Position numbers and translations under genes: made by a program. Below are positions 6,605 to 7,843 of a DNA stretch of 7,843 bases, in pieces. The notes under the pieces are model-generated. The model searched no databases, was not told the DNA's origin, and saw only the letters and a list, made by a program, of their open reading frames with translations. Numbering within the stretch: the first letter of the stretch is position 1; each line of letters starts with the position of its first letter. This stretch comes from Ruminococcus sp. (lineage in GTDB: Bacteria > Bacillota > Clostridia > Oscillospirales > Ruminococcaceae): positions 1-7,843 of the forward strand of contig DMBA01000325.1 in NCBI GenBank assembly GCA_003446315.1. Direction: 5' to 3'.

Positions 6605-6631
6605 CAAAATTGTACAAGATGACGAATTTTG
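6605..6631. repeat. Inverted repeat CAAAATT / AATTTTG upstream of the thrS promoter
   Basis: CAAAATT (6605-6611) and AATTTTG (6625-6631) are a perfect 7-bp inverted repeat with a 13-bp spacer. It ends 19 bp before the thrS -35 box. It may be a regulator site or an AT-rich upstream element. The surrounding 6541-6650 is A/T-rich and non-coding, and shows nothing else. Confidence 0.35.
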
Positions 6632-6650
6632 CATAACAACCAAAAAGTGC

Positions 6651-6680
6651 TTGACTTTTTGCGCCGATTTAGAGTATAAT
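6651..6680 (+). promoter_or_regulatory. Sigma-A promoter of thrS
   Basis: TTGACT (6651-6656), an 18-bp spacer and TATAAT (6675-6680) form a near-consensus promoter. The predicted start near 6687 falls just before stem I of the T-box leader, which is where these leaders normally begin. Confidence 0.85.
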
Positions 6681-6686
6681 AAACGT

Positions 6687-6924
6687 AATCAAACACTTTT
6701 GCGTGTAAATGCAGAGGACATGTCGCAAGAGAGCGCTCATCTGACAGAGAGGATGCTGACCCGCTGAAAGGCATCCGATGATCTCTTTTCCGGTACCACC
6801 GCTGCTGCAAAAGCCGATGGGAATGAGAAAACGCTCGGGTGGAACCGTGCGCGTTTGAACCATATCAGAATGGAACAAACCCGTACCCCGAACAGCTGAA
6901 AACTGTTCGGAGTGCGGTTTTTTT
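6687..6924 (+). promoter_or_regulatory. T-box leader (tRNA-Thr-sensing riboswitch) controlling thrS
   Basis: The conserved T-box GGGTGGAACC lies at 6837-6846. Its TGGA (6840-6843) would pair with a tRNA 3' end UCCA, predicting discriminator base U on tRNA-Thr. Stem I can be drawn: CTTTTGC (6696-6702) with GCAAAAG (6807-6813), GCAG (6711-6714) with CTGC (6802-6805), AAGAG (6727-6731) with CTCTT (6783-6787), CATC (6738-6741) with GATG (6777-6780), and GGATGC (6751-6756) with GCATCC (6771-6776). The apical loop contains GCTG (6763-6766), matching the GNTG box. The likely specifier is ACC at 6795-6797, followed by the expected purine, read by a GGU anticodon; ACC at 6798-6800 is the alternative. 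Uncharged tRNA-Thr should stabilise an antiterminator pairing CGGG (6836-6839) with CCCG (6880-6883), plus a hairpin GTTTG (6853-6857)/CAAAC (6876-6880). The element switches thrS on under threonine shortage. Confidence 0.92.
6881..6924 (+). terminator. Regulated intrinsic terminator of the T-box leader
   Basis: The arms 6881-6895 and 6903-6917 form a 15-bp stem with one C-A mismatch and one U-G pair. Its core is CCGAACAG/CTGTTCGG around the loop CTGAAAA, followed by seven T residues (6918-6924). The left arm overlaps the antiterminator strand (CCCG at 6880-6883), so the two structures exclude each other. Confidence 0.92.
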
Positions 6925-6962
6925 ATTGCAGTCCGAACCAACTTTGTACGGAGGGATGTAAC

Positions 6963-7843
6963 ATGAAAATCGCATTTGAGAACGGCAGCTATGAAAGCGC
7001 TGCCCCGATCACGGTCTATGATGCTGCAAAGGAAGCAGGTGTCCTGAGCCGTGATGTCATCGCTGCTCTGGTAAACGGTCAGCCGGCAGACCTGACTATG
7101 GAATTGCAGGCGGATGCAGATGTCAAACTGCTCACATTTGAGGATGCAGAGGGCAGACATATCTTCAACCATACTGCTGCGCATATCCTTGCACAGGCTG
7201 TCAAGCGCCTGTTCCCGGAAGTCAAGCTGACCATCGGCCCTGCAATTGACCGCGGCTTCTATTACGATTTTGATACGGATAAGCCGTTCAATGCCGATAC
7301 GCTGACGGCGCTGGAAGCTGAAATGAAGAAGATCGTCAAGGAAAATCTGCGCATCGAACGCTTTACGCTTCCGAAAGATGAGGCGATCAAGCTGATGCAG
7401 GAGCGCGGCGAATCTTATAAGGTGGAACTGATCGAAGAATTGCCGGAAGGTGAAACGATCAGCTTCTATAAGCAGGGCGAATATACCGATCTTTGCGTCG
7501 GCCCGCACCTCTTTGCAACAGGTCTGGTCAAGGCATATAAACTCACATCCTGTACGGGCGCTTATTGGAAGGGCGACCAGAATAATAAGCAGCTTACCCG
7601 TATTTACGGCGTTGCATTCCCGAAAAAGGAAATGCTCAAAGAACATCTGGAAATGCTTGAAGAAGCAAAGAAACGCGACCATAATAAACTCGGCAGAGAG
7701 CTGGGCTATTTCACCACGGTCGATTATATCGGTCAGGGTCTGCCGATCATGCTGCCGAAGGGCGCAAGAGGCATTCAGCTTCTCCAGAGATGGGTCGAGG
7801 ATTATGAGCAGTCCAAAGGCTGCCAGCTCACCAAAACACCGCT
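6963..7843 (+). CDS. thrS: Threonyl-tRNA synthetase, N-terminal part (runs off right edge)
   Basis: The first 293 codons are present and the frame is open to the window edge; the full enzyme is normally about 640 residues. It charges tRNA-Thr with threonine in the cytoplasm. The ATG at 6963 has a GGAGGG ribosome binding site 7 nt upstream. Residues 1-63 look like the TGS domain. The editing domain follows, with the zinc-site-like pairs HTAAH (His70, His74) and CVGPH (Cys178, His182), which correspond to E. coli His73, His77, Cys182 and His186 used to clear mischarged Ser-tRNA-Thr. The catalytic core begins around YWKGDQNNKQLTRIYG (201-216) and KRDHNKLGRELGYF (237-250). Class II motifs 1-3 and the anticodon domain lie beyond the edge. 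Expression is governed by the T-box leader directly upstream. Confidence 0.97.
   Translation, partial: MKIAFENGSYESAAPITVYDAAKEAGVLSRDVIAALVNGQPADLTMELQADADVKLLTFEDAEGRHIFNHTAAHILAQAVKRLFPEVKLTIGPAIDRGFYYDFDTDKPFNADTLTALEAEMKKIVKENLRIERFTLPKDEAIKLMQERGESYKVELIEELPEGETISFYKQGEYTDLCVGPHLFATGLVKAYKLTSCTGAYWKGDQNNKQLTRIYGVAFPKKEMLKEHLEMLEEAKKRDHNKLGRELGYFTTVDYIGQGLPIMLPKGARGIQLLQRWVEDYEQSKGCQLTKTP

Noticed and set aside
6543..6767. 74-codon plus-strand frame between the terminator and thrS
   Set aside because: It runs through the thrS promoter and into T-box stem I, has no ribosome binding site and has an arbitrary-looking translation.
6669..7682. 337-codon open frame on the minus strand opposite thrS and its leader
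   Set aside because: It lies antisense to a clear threonyl-tRNA synthetase and T-box leader, and has no recognisable family features.

Overview
The window looks like chromosomal DNA from a gut- or rumen-type member of the Bacillota, class Clostridia, close to Ruminococcus/Oscillospiraceae. The evidence is a secreted protein with a type I dockerin (a cellulosome-style module), a T-box leader in front of threonyl-tRNA synthetase, strong GGAGG-type ribosome binding sites and consensus sigma-A promoters. No mobile element, CRISPR array, rRNA or tRNA gene is visible.

Left part (1-3973, minus strand). Four genes are read right to left from one near-perfect promoter at 3945-3973 (TTGACA, 17 bp, TATAAT). 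They are a CDF-family metal exporter with an N-D-D-D metal site (2754-3869), an MBOAT membrane O-acyltransferase (1171-2724), a membrane-anchored SGNH/GDSL esterase-fold protein with a long Ser/Thr-rich stalk (150-1154), and the first 44 codons of an unrecognised single-span membrane protein that runs off the left edge (1-134). Gaps are 29, 16 and 15 bp, each carrying a ribosome binding site, and I see no terminator between them, so they probably form one operon. MBOAT plus SGNH is the classical pair for O-acetylating an extracellular or cell-wall polysaccharide: the MBOAT moves the acyl group across the membrane and the SGNH protein places it on the glycan.

Centre (3870-4258). This intergenic region between divergent genes holds the left operon promoter, two perfect 12-bp palindromes, short direct repeats and a candidate extended -10 promoter for the rightward gene.

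Right part (4259-7843, plus strand). A 712-residue secreted protein (4259-6397) has a signal peptide, then an N-terminal dockerin, then a long repetitive beta-helix of the Cthe_2159-like carbohydrate-binding type, interrupted by two Gly/Trp-rich loops. It ends at a strong intrinsic terminator (6503-6540). An AT-rich spacer leads to a consensus promoter (6651-6680) and a complete T-box leader: stem I with a GCTG apical loop, a likely ACC threonine specifier, a GGGTGGAACC T-box, and a terminator at 6881-6924. The leader controls thrS (6963 onward), whose first 293 codons (TGS domain, editing domain and start of the catalytic core) are present before the right edge.

Nothing here clearly amounts to a wholly new system. 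The items most worth a second look are the N-terminal dockerin/beta-helix architecture, the metal exporter co-transcribed with a glycan acylation module, and the uncharacterised dyads in the two intergenic regions.
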